Below are positions 1 through 7,504 of a stretch of DNA of 64,000 nucleotides, one piece after another; position 1 is the first letter of the stretch, and the number at the start of each line of letters is the position of its first letter. Made by a program: the position numbers and the translations under genes. The stretch covers positions 1-64,000 of the forward strand of contig CAVXTB010000006.1 in the NCBI GenBank assembly GCA_963764585.1, in the 5' to 3' direction. Source of the DNA: JAOPZW01 sp963764585 (GTDB lineage: Bacteria > Actinomycetota > Thermoleophilia > Solirubrobacterales > Solirubrobacteraceae). The notes under the pieces are model-generated. The model searched no databases and was not told the origin of the DNA. It was given only the letters and a program-made list of their open reading frames with translations.

Positions 1-2
1 CG

Positions 3-518
3 CTACCAGGGCAGGCTCGAGCTCACCCAGTGCGTGAGGCCCTTGAGGTCCTCGGGCCTGTGGACGTGGCGGGGCGGCGTCTGGAAGGTGGCGTACGGTC
101 GCAGGCGCAGGACGACGCGGTGCTCGCGGCGGCACATCTCGTGGACGTCGGGCCGCGCGGAGGCGGGCATCGGCTCGCCGGCCATGATCCCCGAGATCTC
201 CATCATGAGGTCGACGGCGGCTTCGATGTCGTCGTCGACGCGGGCGTCGCAGTAGAGCTGCAGGTAGCTCATCGGCCACTGCTCGTCGAGGATGCAGAGC
301 GTCACCTTGGCGTTGCGGCGGACGGCCTTGGTCTTCGAGCGGTCGCGCATGCTGGAGACCAGGAGCTCGTCGTCGCCCGCCACGACGTAGTAGACGATCG
401 ACATAGACGGCCCGTGCTCCTGGCGCGGGTAGCCGAAGACCGCGGTGCGGTGCTCGCGAACGAACGCGCGGCGCTGCGCGCGGACGGCGTCGGTGTCTTC
501 GGTTCGATCCACGCGCAC
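3..518 (-). CDS. PPOX-class flavin/F420-dependent oxidoreductase
   Basis: This 171-residue protein has the split-barrel fold signature of the pyridoxamine 5'-phosphate oxidase (PPOX) superfamily. A strand reading SMSIVYYVV is followed by DDELLVSSMRDRSKTKAVRR, the region that contacts the flavin or F420 phosphate in relatives, and then VTLCILDEQWPMSYLQL. Such proteins reduce small substrates with FMN or F420; the actual substrate cannot be read from sequence. The length fits single-domain members. The ORF is complete, its stop lying at the window edge. The start MRVDRTEDTD is the first Met, and nothing upstream on this strand within 80 bases is coding. It is divergent from the SHOCT gene, so the 80-base gap should hold both promoters. 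Confidence 0.8.
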   Translation of the reverse strand: MRVDRTEDTDAVRAQRRAFVREHRTAVFGYPRQEHGPSMSIVYYVVAGDDELLVSSMRDRSKTKAVRRNAKVTLCILDEQWPMSYLQLYCDARVDDDIEAAVDLMMEISGIMAGEPMPASARPDVHEMCRREHRVVLRLRPYATFQTPPRHVHRPEDLKGLTHWVSSSLPW

Positions 519-598
519 CCGAGTATCGCGCGTACGCGCGTGAGCGTAGGCCAGATGCCGTCGCCTGGCCGACGAAATCGGGCGCGGCCGTTGCCAGC

Positions 599-886
599 AT
601 GTGCGACATGCAAACGCTGGCTACAACCATCCTCGCCGACACCTGGCACCACGACGGGCCCGGCTGGTGGATCGTCTTCCCGCTGCTCTGGTTCGCCCTG
701 ATCGCAGGCGGCCTCGTGCTGCTCTTCCGATCCCGGGGCGGGTGGGGCCCGCCGCGCGCCGCCGTCCATCGCGAGAGCGCCCTCGATGTGCTCGACGCTC
801 GCTACGCGCGCGGCGAGATCGACCTCGACGAGTACCGCGAGCGGCGATCGGTGCTCACCGGAGAGCAGGCGGGGCCCGGCGACTGA
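599..886 (+). CDS. small membrane protein with SHOCT domain
   Basis: This 95-residue protein has one hydrophobic segment at about residues 23-43 (WWIVFPLLWFALIAGGLVLL). A short linker leads to a C-terminal SHOCT motif (LDVLDARYARGEIDLDEYRE), the short bihelical module often found at the C-terminus of bacterial membrane proteins and thought to mediate oligomerisation. A second Met four codons downstream (608) is an equally possible start. It is the first of three closely spaced plus-strand genes. Its function is unknown. Confidence 0.75.
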   Translation: MCDMQTLATTILADTWHHDGPGWWIVFPLLWFALIAGGLVLLFRSRGGWGPPRAAVHRESALDVLDARYARGEIDLDEYRERRSVLTGEQAGPGD

Positions 887-905
887 GCCTTGTCAGGATG
901 TCGCC

Positions 906-1256
906 GTGGCTACCTATCACCTCAACCCGCAGGCCGTGGCGCGCGCCGAGGAGCTGATCGACGCGCGCCAGTACGTGCTTCAGAGCGAGTGGTCGCAGGT
1001 GCAGCCGCGCGCCGAGCAGCAGAACGCGTTCCTGGCCTCGCACTCCTGGGAGCAATACGCCGCCTGGCACCTCGGCCTCACCGAGGGCGCCGCCGACGAG
1101 ACGAAGGCCCGGTACGCGTTCGTCTACGGCGACTTCAGGCGCGTGCATCGGATGGGGCTGATCGCCTGCCACTACCGCGCCGCCGAGTGGCGTCACAAGG
1201 AGATCGAGCTCGCCGCGCACGAGCTGCTGCAGCGCCTGGATGCGGTCAGCTCCTGA
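906..1256 (+). CDS. conserved hypothetical protein
   Basis: I chose the GTG start at 906 because an AGGA sits 7 bases upstream and the protein-like sequence (VATYHLNPQAVARAEELI) begins there; the in-frame extension back to 786 is a shadow of the SHOCT gene. The product has 116 residues, is soluble and rich in aromatic and His residues (HSWEQYAAWHLGL, YGDFRRVHRMGL), and has no signal peptide or membrane segment. I recall near-identical proteins as uncharacterised in many actinobacteria. No function can be given. Confidence 0.75.
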   Translation: MATYHLNPQAVARAEELIDARQYVLQSEWSQVQPRAEQQNAFLASHSWEQYAAWHLGLTEGAADETKARYAFVYGDFRRVHRMGLIACHYRAAEWRHKEIELAAHELLQRLDAVSS

Positions 1257-1274
1257 CAGGTACGGTGCGCCTCC

Positions 1275-1814
1275 ATGTCACTGCTCGGATTCGGTCAGCC
1301 GCAGACCGGCGTCTTCCAGATGGCCTACGTCGTCGACGACATCGACGCGAGCATGCGGCGGTGGGTCGACCAGCTCGACGTCGGGCCGTGGTTCCTGCTG
1401 GAGCACTTCACCGGCGAGCGCGCGACCTATCGGGGCGAGCCCACCGAGGCCGACGTCGCCCTGGCGATGGCGTTCGCCGGGCACATGCTCGTCGAGCTGA
1501 TCCAGCTCAACGACGACAAGCCGTCCGTCTGGCGCGAGGGGATCGAGCAGCGTGGCTACGGCTTCCACCACTTCGGCGTCGGCACGCTCGACTACGACGG
1601 CGAGCTGGCCCGCCACCTCGAGCAGGGCCATGCGCTGGCGTTCGAGGCGTGCGTCCCGACCGGCGGCCGGGTCGGCTACGTCGACACGACGGCGGAGCTG
1701 CCCGGCTACCTCGAGCTCATCGAGATGGACGAGGCCACCGACGCGGCCTTCACGCGCTTCTACGCCGAATCGCTGGCGTGGGACGGCGGCGAGCCGGTCA
1801 GGCCGTTCGCGTAG
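1275..1814 (+). CDS. VOC (glyoxalase/dioxygenase superfamily) protein
   Basis: This 179-residue protein has the paired beta-alpha-beta-beta-beta layout of vicinal-oxygen-chelate proteins. An N-terminal module starts QMAYVVDDIDASMRRWVDQL with FLLEHF following, and a second starts GYGFHHFGVGTLDYDGELARHLEQGH and ends GYLELIEMD. The metal-ligand candidates are the His residues of GFHHFGV and the Glu of LELIE. It most resembles the uncharacterised Glyoxalase_4 group, so the substrate is unknown. The ATG lies 18 bases after the previous stop. Its last 55 bases overlap the convergent YjbR-type gene. Confidence 0.75.
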   Translation: MSLLGFGQPQTGVFQMAYVVDDIDASMRRWVDQLDVGPWFLLEHFTGERATYRGEPTEADVALAMAFAGHMLVELIQLNDDKPSVWREGIEQRGYGFHHFGVGTLDYDGELARHLEQGHALAFEACVPTGGRVGYVDTTAELPGYLELIEMDEATDAAFTRFYAESLAWDGGEPVRPFA

Positions 1815-2155
1815 TCGGCCGCGACGCGCTTGGGGACCACCATCCGCCAGGCGTCCACGACGAGCTCGCGCATCTCGTCGAGGTCGAGCGCCGCGAGGCG
1901 GACCTCGACCCAGTTCCAGCGCATGTCGCCGGCGGAGGGCATGAGGAACTTCTCCGGGTCCGACCCGACGAGCACCTCGCGCCACTCCTTGGGGAACGCG
2001 AAGCCCATGACGGTCGGGTCGCGCGAGAACGCCAGGTAGACGATCCGCCCGACGCGGAACTTCACCCGGTCGTGGACCAGGACCTCGTAGCTGCGCGGGA
2101 GGCTCAGCGCCAGCGGCCGGACGTCGGCGATCGTGACCACCCGATCATGATGCAC
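1760..2155 (-). CDS. MmcQ/YjbR family protein
   Basis: This 131-residue protein has the MmcQ/YjbR (CyaY-like) core: an N-terminal ADVRPLALSLPRSYEV helix, the strand VKFRVGRIVYLAFSRD, and the family sequence FPKEWREVLVGSDPEKFLMPSAGDMRWNWVEVRL. Members are annotated as DNA-binding, but direct biochemical roles are poorly established. The gene is convergent with and overlaps the VOC gene by 55 bases. It is divergent from the ExoD-like gene with only 2 bases between the start codons, so both promoters must overlap coding sequence or the mRNAs are leaderless. Confidence 0.8.
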   Translation of the reverse strand: MHHDRVVTIADVRPLALSLPRSYEVLVHDRVKFRVGRIVYLAFSRDPTVMGFAFPKEWREVLVGSDPEKFLMPSAGDMRWNWVEVRLAALDLDEMRELVVDAWRMVVPKRVAADYANGLTGSPPSHASDSA

Positions 2156-2157
2156 CG

Positions 2158-2760
2158 ATGCCGCCGTCCGCGAAGGTCAGCGACCAGCTCGAAGGCTGGC
2201 TGGAGGGCGACGGCGACAAGACGCTCTCGAGCCTCGTCGAGCTCTTCCAGGAGAAGAGCTTCGCGATCCTCTTCGTCGTGCTGCTCGGCGTGCCCGCGCT
2301 GCCGGTGCCGACCGGGGGCGCGACGCACGTCTTCGAGATCATCGCGGTGCTGCTCGCCGCGCAGCTCATCGCCGGCCGCGACGTCATCTGGCTTCCCCAG
2401 CGCTGGTGCAAGCTCGAGCTGGCCGGCCCGAACCAGCAGCGCTTCATCGCCGGGCTGATGCGGCTGATCCGCCGGCTCGAGCGGATCTCCAGGCCGCGCC
2501 TGCGCTTCCTCTTCGACCACCGCTTGAGCAACATCGTCTTCGGCATGCTGGTCATCGCCGGCTGCGCGGGCGCCTTCTTCGCGCCACCGTTCACCGGGCT
2601 CGACACGCTGCCCGCGCTCGGGGTCGTGCTGCTGTCGCTCGGGGTGCTGCTCGAGGACTTCGCCGTCGTGATCGCGGCGATCGTCGTCGGCGTGGCGGGC
2701 GTCGTGCTCGAGATCGCGCTGGGCAAGGCCGCGATCAACGGCATCGAGTCGATCTTCTAG
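2158..2760 (+). CDS. ExoD-family membrane protein
   Basis: This 200-residue polytopic protein matches the exopolysaccharide-synthesis ExoD family. A soluble N-terminus (QLEGWLEGDGDKTLSSLVEL) leads into a hydrophobic pair split by the conserved GVPALPVPTGGATHVFE loop, then GRDVIWLPQRW, and three further C-terminal membrane segments. ExoD was first linked to exopolysaccharide production and alkaline tolerance in rhizobia; its mechanism is unknown. No polysaccharide genes are nearby, so the physiological role here is open. Confidence 0.8.
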   Translation: MPPSAKVSDQLEGWLEGDGDKTLSSLVELFQEKSFAILFVVLLGVPALPVPTGGATHVFEIIAVLLAAQLIAGRDVIWLPQRWCKLELAGPNQQRFIAGLMRLIRRLERISRPRLRFLFDHRLSNIVFGMLVIAGCAGAFFAPPFTGLDTLPALGVVLLSLGVLLEDFAVVIAAIVVGVAGVVLEIALGKAAINGIESIF

Positions 2761-2815
2761 CCATCTGTGACGAGGTGCACGAAAGCGCCCTGCGGGCGCG
2801 CGCGTCGAACCCGAC

Positions 2816-3346
2816 ATGTCCCCACTGTCCGCGTTCGCCTCTGAAGCCGACCGGCTCGTCGACGACCCGCACGCGATCGGCGCGCGCCTGCGACGGCTGC
2901 TGTCGCAGGACGGCTGGCTGGCGCCCTCGCATCGCGTGCCCGACCTGCACCACTACCGCCAGCACCTCCTGCACGTCTCGCCGTGCCGGCGGCTCTCGGT
3001 CGTGGCGCTCGTGTGGCTGCCCGGTCAACGCACGCCGATCCACGACCACGTGTCGTGGTGCGTCGTCGGCGTCTACGAGGGCCGCGAGCGCGAGACGCGC
3101 TATCGCGCCGTCGAGGCGGGCGGCGAGCGCTACCTGGAGGCGGTCGACACCATCGAGGCGCGCCCCGGGCACGTCGAGGTGATCGTGCCGTCGGTGCAGG
3201 ACATCCACGCGGTCACCGCGGTCGGCGAGGGCCCGACGATCTCGATCCACGTCTACGGCGCCGACATCGAGCGCCTGGGGTCGAGCATCTACCGGCGCTT
3301 CGACGACTGGCCGGCGCGCGACGCGGGCCTGCGCACCGCCGCGTGA
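2816..3346 (+). CDS. cysteine-dioxygenase-type cupin (thiol dioxygenase)
   Basis: This 176-residue cupin carries the first motif PIHDHVSWCVVGVYEG, with His76 and His78 as metal ligands, and a second-motif His131 in DIHAVT. That is the three-His iron site of cysteine dioxygenase and 3-mercaptopropionate dioxygenase. Family enzymes use Fe(II) and O2 to oxidise a thiol to a sulfinate. Cys82 after the HxH is not proof of the Cys-Tyr crosslink seen in animal enzymes. The substrate (cysteine, mercaptopropionate or another thiol) cannot be fixed. Its stop codon is followed in the same frame by a phosphatase remnant. Confidence 0.75.
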   Translation: MSPLSAFASEADRLVDDPHAIGARLRRLLSQDGWLAPSHRVPDLHHYRQHLLHVSPCRRLSVVALVWLPGQRTPIHDHVSWCVVGVYEGRERETRYRAVEAGGERYLEAVDTIEARPGHVEVIVPSVQDIHAVTAVGEGPTISIHVYGADIERLGSSIYRRFDDWPARDAGLRTAA

Positions 3347-3568
3347 CAAACTGGTAAATCGCGGTCGCAGCGGGCGCCCAGCGGGTACGCCAACCAGGCC
3401 TACAAGGGCTACGCGATCCTCGAGGCGGGCGCGGGCCAGCTCGCCGTCCAGTACCGCGCCGTCGACGAGCACCGCGACCCCAACTCGACGGTCTTCGCGC
3501 TGCGCCGCTTCCGGGTCGACGCCGGCCAGCCCGTCGTGATCGACGAGGGCGGCCCGCCGTCGGTGTGA
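3347..3568 (+). pseudogene. 3' remnant of a phosphatase-like gene
   Basis: An open frame with no start codon runs directly on from the stop of the cupin gene. It reads as the tail of a larger protein (GYANQAYKGYAILEAG, LAVQYRAVDEHRDPNSTVF, LRRFRVDAGQPVV) and ends in a normal TGA. This resembles the C-terminal beta strands of PhoD-like or calcineurin-like phosphoesterases; the family call is tentative. Codon use is typical of the genome, so the loss looks recent. The 5' part of the gene is absent, which suggests a deletion joined the cupin neighbourhood to the end of the phosphatase gene near 3360. Confidence 0.5.
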
Positions 3569-3575
3569 GCCGTCA

Positions 3576-4067
3576 TCAACGCCCGCCGTCGATCGCCGCG
3601 GCCCACGCGAGCAGCTCGTCGACGTGCGCGGCGGTGAGCCCGGTCGGTGGGTCGGTGGAGACGAGCAGGGTGGGCGCGGCCCGGGCCGCGGCCCATGCTC
3701 GGCAGGCGTCGTCGTGGGCGTCGTCGACCCAGGCCAGCGGCCGATCGCCCGCGTGCTCCTCGATCGACGGCAGCTTCCAATGTGGCGCGCCTGGTCGCTC
3801 GCCGAAGGTGAGGAACGGAAGCGGATCGGGAAGCATCAGGGCGACCAGAAGGTGCTCGTTGGCCTTCTCCTCCCAACCGCTGCACCAGACCAGCTCGTAG
3901 GTCGCGGCCAGGCGGTGCAGGTGCTCGGACGCTGTGCCCGAAATGAGGTGGACGATGCCGTCAACGTTTAGCCACTGGCCTCCTGGACGCCTGTCGGACT
4001 GAAAGCCGAACAGCGACAGAACGCCGTCGATGTCCATGAAAAGCAGGGGTTTTGGGGCCTTACGCAT
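3576..4067 (-). CDS. HAD-like protein (hypothetical phosphatase)
   Basis: This 163-residue protein begins with a HAD motif I, LLFMDIDGVLSLFG (Asp12 nucleophile, Asp14). Residues LVWCSGWEEKANEHLL supply the motif II Ser/Thr-type region, and LAWVDDAHDDACRAWA gives the acidic motif IV. Length and layout match small stand-alone HAD proteins common in actinobacteria. A phosphatase or phosphotransferase role is likely, but the substrate is unknown. It is convergent with the phosphatase remnant and divergent from the NIPA-like transporter. Confidence 0.7.
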   Translation of the reverse strand: MRKAPKPLLFMDIDGVLSLFGFQSDRRPGGQWLNVDGIVHLISGTASEHLHRLAATYELVWCSGWEEKANEHLLVALMLPDPLPFLTFGERPGAPHWKLPSIEEHAGDRPLAWVDDAHDDACRAWAAARAAPTLLVSTDPPTGLTAAHVDELLAWAAAIDGGR

Positions 4068-4123
4068 TCTTCAGGGTCGTTCGCTAGCCTGTCGCGCTCG
4101 CCGGGTGGTCAAGGAGGGAAGCG

Positions 4124-4158
4124 GTGGTGCCGATGAGGGAGTCATCGGTCGGTACCAC
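4124..4158. promoter_or_regulatory. imperfect hairpin in leader of transporter gene
   Basis: A perfect 7-bp stem (CCGATGA, loop GGGAG, TCATCGG) at 4130-4148 is extended outward by GTGGT/ACCAC with an asymmetric bulge. It lies 33-67 bases before the NIPA-like gene start. It could be an RNA regulatory structure for the transporter or chance folding in a gap of about 120 bases. It matches no riboswitch consensus that I know. Confidence 0.25.
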
Positions 4159-4190
4159 TGGTTTGATCGTCCCGGTCCGATGAACTCTGC

Positions 4191-5084
4191 ATGACCCTTC
4201 ATCTCGGCATCCTGCTGGCGCTTCTGTGCGCCTTCGCATCGAACCTCGGGTTCTTCTTCAAGCACCGCGGTGCTTGCGAGGCCCCTGCGATCGACGTGCG
4301 CCACCCGCTGCGGTCGGCGAAGGGCCTGTGGTGCTCGAAGTGGTTCGCGATCGGCATGGCCGTCGGTAGCGGCGCGTGGGCGCTGCACGTCGCGGCGATC
4401 TCGCTGGCCCCGCTGTCGGTCGTCCAGGTCGTCCTCTCCGGCGGCGTGGTCCTGATCGCGGTCATGGCGGATCGCATCTTCGGCTACGAGGTCGGCAAGC
4501 GGCAGTGGATGGGGCTGGCCTTCACGGCGATCGGGCTCGTGCTCCTCGGTGTGACGATGCCCCAACCTCACGGCGCGCACTCGGCCTTCTCGCTGGTCGC
4601 CATGGTCGGCTTCGAGGGCGCCCTGTTCGGCATCGGCGGTCTGCTGATCCTCGGCCCGCGTGCGGGCGCTCCCGCCGAGCACCACGGCGTCATGCTCGCC
4701 GCCGCGTCCGGGATCCTCTTCGGCGTCTGCAACGTCGCCGTCAAGGCGCTGACCGGCCTGGTCGGGCACGAGGGGATCCTCGGCCTCGCCAGCCCGTGGC
4801 TGCTCGTCGCCGCCGCCGGCTCGGCCACCGCCTTCTACGCGTCGGCCAAGAGCCTGCAGGACGGCGAGGCCGTCGAGGTCATCGCCATCACCGGCACCGC
4901 GGCCAACATCTCCTGCATCGCCGGCGGCATCATCGTCTTCGGCGACCCGATGCCCGGCACCGCGCTCGGCATCGTCGTGCAGGGCATCGCCTTCGTGCTC
5001 GTCGTCACCGCCTCGGCGCTGACGCCGGCGCCGGTCCGCTCGGCCGAGCGCAGCGCTGCGGCCCCGGCCCCGGCCGCGGCTTAG
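4191..5084 (+). CDS. NIPA/DMT-type membrane transporter
   Basis: This 297-residue protein has about nine membrane segments. It opens with LGILLALLCAFASNLGFFFKHRG, which matches the first helix of NIPA-like (DMT superfamily) magnesium transporters. Later segments include GMAVGSGAWALHVAAISLAPLSVVQ and GSATAFYASAKSLQDGEAVEVIAITGTAANI, the duplicated EamA-like pattern. The Pro/Ala-rich tail is cytosolic. Magnesium transport is the family expectation, not shown by the sequence. It overlaps the convergent hydrolase gene by 4 bases at the stop codons. Confidence 0.7.
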   Translation: MTLHLGILLALLCAFASNLGFFFKHRGACEAPAIDVRHPLRSAKGLWCSKWFAIGMAVGSGAWALHVAAISLAPLSVVQVVLSGGVVLIAVMADRIFGYEVGKRQWMGLAFTAIGLVLLGVTMPQPHGAHSAFSLVAMVGFEGALFGIGGLLILGPRAGAPAEHHGVMLAAASGILFGVCNVAVKALTGLVGHEGILGLASPWLLVAAAGSATAFYASAKSLQDGEAVEVIAITGTAANISCIAGGIIVFGDPMPGTALGIVVQGIAFVLVVTASALTPAPVRSAERSAAAPAPAAA

Positions 5085-5857
5085 CGCGACGCCGCCAGCA
5101 TCACCGCCGCGATGCCCTCCGGGTCGTCGTGGAACGGCACGTGCCCGCAGCCGGGCAGGGCGACGTGGCGCGCCCACGGCATCATCCGCTGGGCGCGGCG
5201 CGCCTGGCGCGCGATGAGCAGCGCGTCGCGGGTGCCCCACGCGACGGTCACCGGGATGCTGCGGGCATCGTCGGCCCCGCGGAACGTGTAGTCCGCCAAG
5301 GCTGCCATCGCGGCGTCGAACGACGGGGCGGCGAGGAATGCGTCGATCGTCGCGACCGCTTCGGCGGGCGACATGCGCCACGGCCGCCCGTAGATCTGGG
5401 CGAAGAGCGCCGTGCGGCCGGCGGCGCTGCTCGTGATCGCCGGCACGGTCCCGTGGATGCGTCTGGCGAGCGCGCGCGAGGCCTTGAGCGAGTTGCGCGC
5501 GTACGTGCGCTCGCGCGGGCTCCAGAAGCCGACCGGCGAGATGGCGGTGGCCGAGGCGATGTTCCCGCGCCGCGCGAGCTCCAGCGCGATCGCGCCGCCC
5601 ATCGAGTTGCCCGCGACGTGCGGGCGCTCGAGACCCTGCTCCGCGAACCAGCGCTCGAGGCGCGCGGCGAAGCCGGCGGGCGTCGGCTCGCCGCCGTCGG
5701 GCGGGGAGTCGCCGAAGCCCGGGATGTCGAGCGCGATCACGCGGTGCTCGCGCGCGAGCGTCCCCACGACGGGGTCCCACACGGCGCGCCGGCTGCCGAT
5801 CCCGTGCAGGAGCACGAGCGGCGGGCCGGACCCGCTGTCGTCGAAGGCGATCGCCAT
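5081..5857 (-). CDS. alpha/beta hydrolase
   Basis: This 258-residue protein has the complete alpha/beta-hydrolase triad layout. LLHGIGSRRAVWDPV forms the oxyanion region, Ser85 lies in the nucleophile elbow GNSMGG, an acidic residue follows in VAWGTRDALL, and the catalytic His is in GCGHVPFHDDP. It has no signal peptide, so it should act in the cytosol. The family includes esterases, C-C bond hydrolases and haloperoxidases. A cap region rich in Arg and Ala (about 125-180) gives no substrate clue. Confidence 0.85.
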   Translation of the reverse strand: MAIAFDDSGSGPPLVLLHGIGSRRAVWDPVVGTLAREHRVIALDIPGFGDSPPDGGEPTPAGFAARLERWFAEQGLERPHVAGNSMGGAIALELARRGNIASATAISPVGFWSPRERTYARNSLKASRALARRIHGTVPAITSSAAGRTALFAQIYGRPWRMSPAEAVATIDAFLAAPSFDAAMAALADYTFRGADDARSIPVTVAWGTRDALLIARQARRAQRMMPWARHVALPGCGHVPFHDDPEGIAAVMLAASR

Positions 5858-5880
5858 GAGCGCGGCAGCTTATGCGGCGG

Positions 5881-7314
5881 CTACCCGCGCGTGGGGCAGC
5901 GTCCGTACAGGCGCCAGTGCGCCGACGCCGCCGCGAGCGGCAGGCCGCTGGGCCGTGGCGCGCGCGCGACCAGCAGGTAGTCGCGCGCGACGCGCTGATC
6001 GGCCGGCGCGAGCACGAGGCCATGGCGTGGCGCCCGGCCGCGGGCGACCGCGAACTGCGTCGCCGGGCGATCGAGGGCGAGCGCGAGCAGCGGCACGGGC
6101 CGCCCGCCCTCCAGCGTCAGCCGATCGCAGCCCGCGGCCTGGGCGGTCGCGCGGGCGTCGCCGGCCACCGCCGACTCGAACGCGACGCGATCGTGGGCGC
6201 CACGCAGGCGATCGAGCTCGTGCGGCGCGGTGCCGACCAGCAGGGCCGCCACCGCGACGGCGACGACCTGCCACACGACCCGGCCGCGATGGCCGCGCGG
6301 CAGCTGGGTCCAGCCGCCGAGCGCCAGCGCGCACAGCAGCAGGCACAGCACGCCGGGCAGCAGCAGGTAGCGCGCGTTGAGCGGCGTGCCGGCCGCCACG
6401 GCGGCGGCCGTCCCAGCGCCGCTCACCGCGAACGTCGCGACGAGCAGCGCGGCGCGCCGGCGCATGAAGGCCAGCGCCAGCGCCAGGCCGGCGAGCGCGC
6501 CGGCGGCCGCCGCCGGGCGCACGACCTGCCCGAGCGCCCGCGGCAGCTCCTTGACGGCCGCGACCGGGCCGCGCGCGCGATCGAGCGTCTCGGCCGCGTG
6601 CTGCGTGTAGGTCAGCGAGAACAGCGGGTCGCCCGCGAGCACGAGGTCGAAGGCCAGCCACAGCGCCGGCGCGGCCACGGCCCACGCGACGACGACGGCG
6701 CGCTCGCGCACCCCCGTCATCCCACGCATCAGGTACAGCGCGTACGCGCCGGAGAGCACCCACGCCTCCGGTCGCCACAGCCCGGCCACGGCCAGCAGCG
6801 CGAGCACCGGCGCGCCGGCGCGCGGCCGGCGGGCCTCGACGAGCAGCGCGGCGAGGACGAGCGCGGCGAAGACGACGTCGAAGTAGGCGAGGGTGCCGTA
6901 GAAGAGCGTCGTGTCGCGGGTGAGCACGAGCACGGCCGCCGCCACGCCCGCGCCCGCTCCCGCCAGCCGGCGGCCGGTGGCGAAGGCCAGCCAGCCGAGC
7001 GCGCCGAGCCCGAGGAAGGCGAGGACGAGCAGGCCGCCGTCGGCGTGCGTGCCCAGCGGGGCCAGCAGCGCGCCGGTCAGGGTGGAGAGCGGGTGCGGCG
7101 TCGGCGGCAGCACGCCGGCCGCGTAGTCGGGCGCGTGGCCGTGGGCGAGCTCGCGGCCCCAGACGAGGGCGTACAGCGAGTCGTAGTTGACCTGGCCGGA
7201 GCCGAGCGCCACGCGCAGCGCTGCGGCCAGCCCGGCGCTCCCCGCGACCGCGAGCAGCGCGGCCCGGGGAAGCGGACTGTCCCGCACGGCCCCCCGTGCC
7301 TGGACCGCGGACAT
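5881..7314 (-). CDS. polytopic membrane protein, glycosyltransferase-like (GT-C type)
   Basis: I start this gene at the Met beginning MSAVQARGAV (7314), because the upstream extension is Arg-rich shadow sequence. The 477-residue product has about 10-11 membrane segments. An early extracytoplasmic loop (SGQVNYDSLYALVWGRELAHGHAPDY) has acidic residues in the place where GT-C mannosyltransferases keep their catalytic Asp. TPHPLSTLTGALLAPLG follows. This is the architecture of polyprenyl-phosphate-dependent glycosyltransferases (ArnT/PMT-like) common in actinobacteria, but no donor or acceptor can be named. The promoter must lie in the divergent gap before the aminotransferase. Confidence 0.65.
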   Translation of the reverse strand: MSAVQARGAVRDSPLPRAALLAVAGSAGLAAALRVALGSGQVNYDSLYALVWGRELAHGHAPDYAAGVLPPTPHPLSTLTGALLAPLGTHADGGLLVLAFLGLGALGWLAFATGRRLAGAGAGVAAAVLVLTRDTTLFYGTLAYFDVVFAALVLAALLVEARRPRAGAPVLALLAVAGLWRPEAWVLSGAYALYLMRGMTGVRERAVVVAWAVAAPALWLAFDLVLAGDPLFSLTYTQHAAETLDRARGPVAAVKELPRALGQVVRPAAAAGALAGLALALAFMRRRAALLVATFAVSGAGTAAAVAAGTPLNARYLLLPGVLCLLLCALALGGWTQLPRGHRGRVVWQVVAVAVAALLVGTAPHELDRLRGAHDRVAFESAVAGDARATAQAAGCDRLTLEGGRPVPLLALALDRPATQFAVARGRAPRHGLVLAPADQRVARDYLLVARAPRPSGLPLAAASAHWRLYGRCPTRG

Positions 7315-7404
7315 GCGCGCGCACTCAAGCAAAGCGCCGCGCAGTGCCGGCGCGTCAACCGCCCGTCGCCGTCGAGCACCCGCTCGCCGTCCCCATGCGC
7401 CGAC

Positions 7405-7493
7405 TTGGACAACCCGCGCGCCCAAACGGGGCTTGCCGCCGCCTGTCTCCGCCAGCTACGTTGTCCAATCCGCTCACGACTTTGACGGATTGG
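7405..7493. promoter_or_regulatory. candidate promoter and operator half-sites upstream of the aminotransferase
   Basis: Two 8-bp arms CCAATCCG (7465-7472) and CGGATTGG (7486-7493) form an inverted repeat with a 21-base arm-to-arm spacing. A second inverted pair, TTGGACAA (7405-7412) and TTGTCCAA (7461-7468), shares the TTGGA core. A possible promoter is TTGCCG (7433) with an 18-base spacer to TACGTT (7457). The arrangement suggests cooperative operator sites, most simply for the PucR protein encoded by the next gene but one. This is inference. Confidence 0.4.
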
Positions 7494-7504
7494 AGAAGAG
7501 AGGC

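Noticed and set aside
501..510. GGTTCGATCC, like a tRNA T-arm
   Set aside because: It lies at the start of the PPOX gene and no acceptor or anticodon arms can be drawn around it.
4115..4165. GGGAAGCGGTG resembling part of a cobalamin riboswitch
   Set aside because: The rest of the B12 box and the kissing-loop elements are absent; kept only as a hairpin of unknown role.
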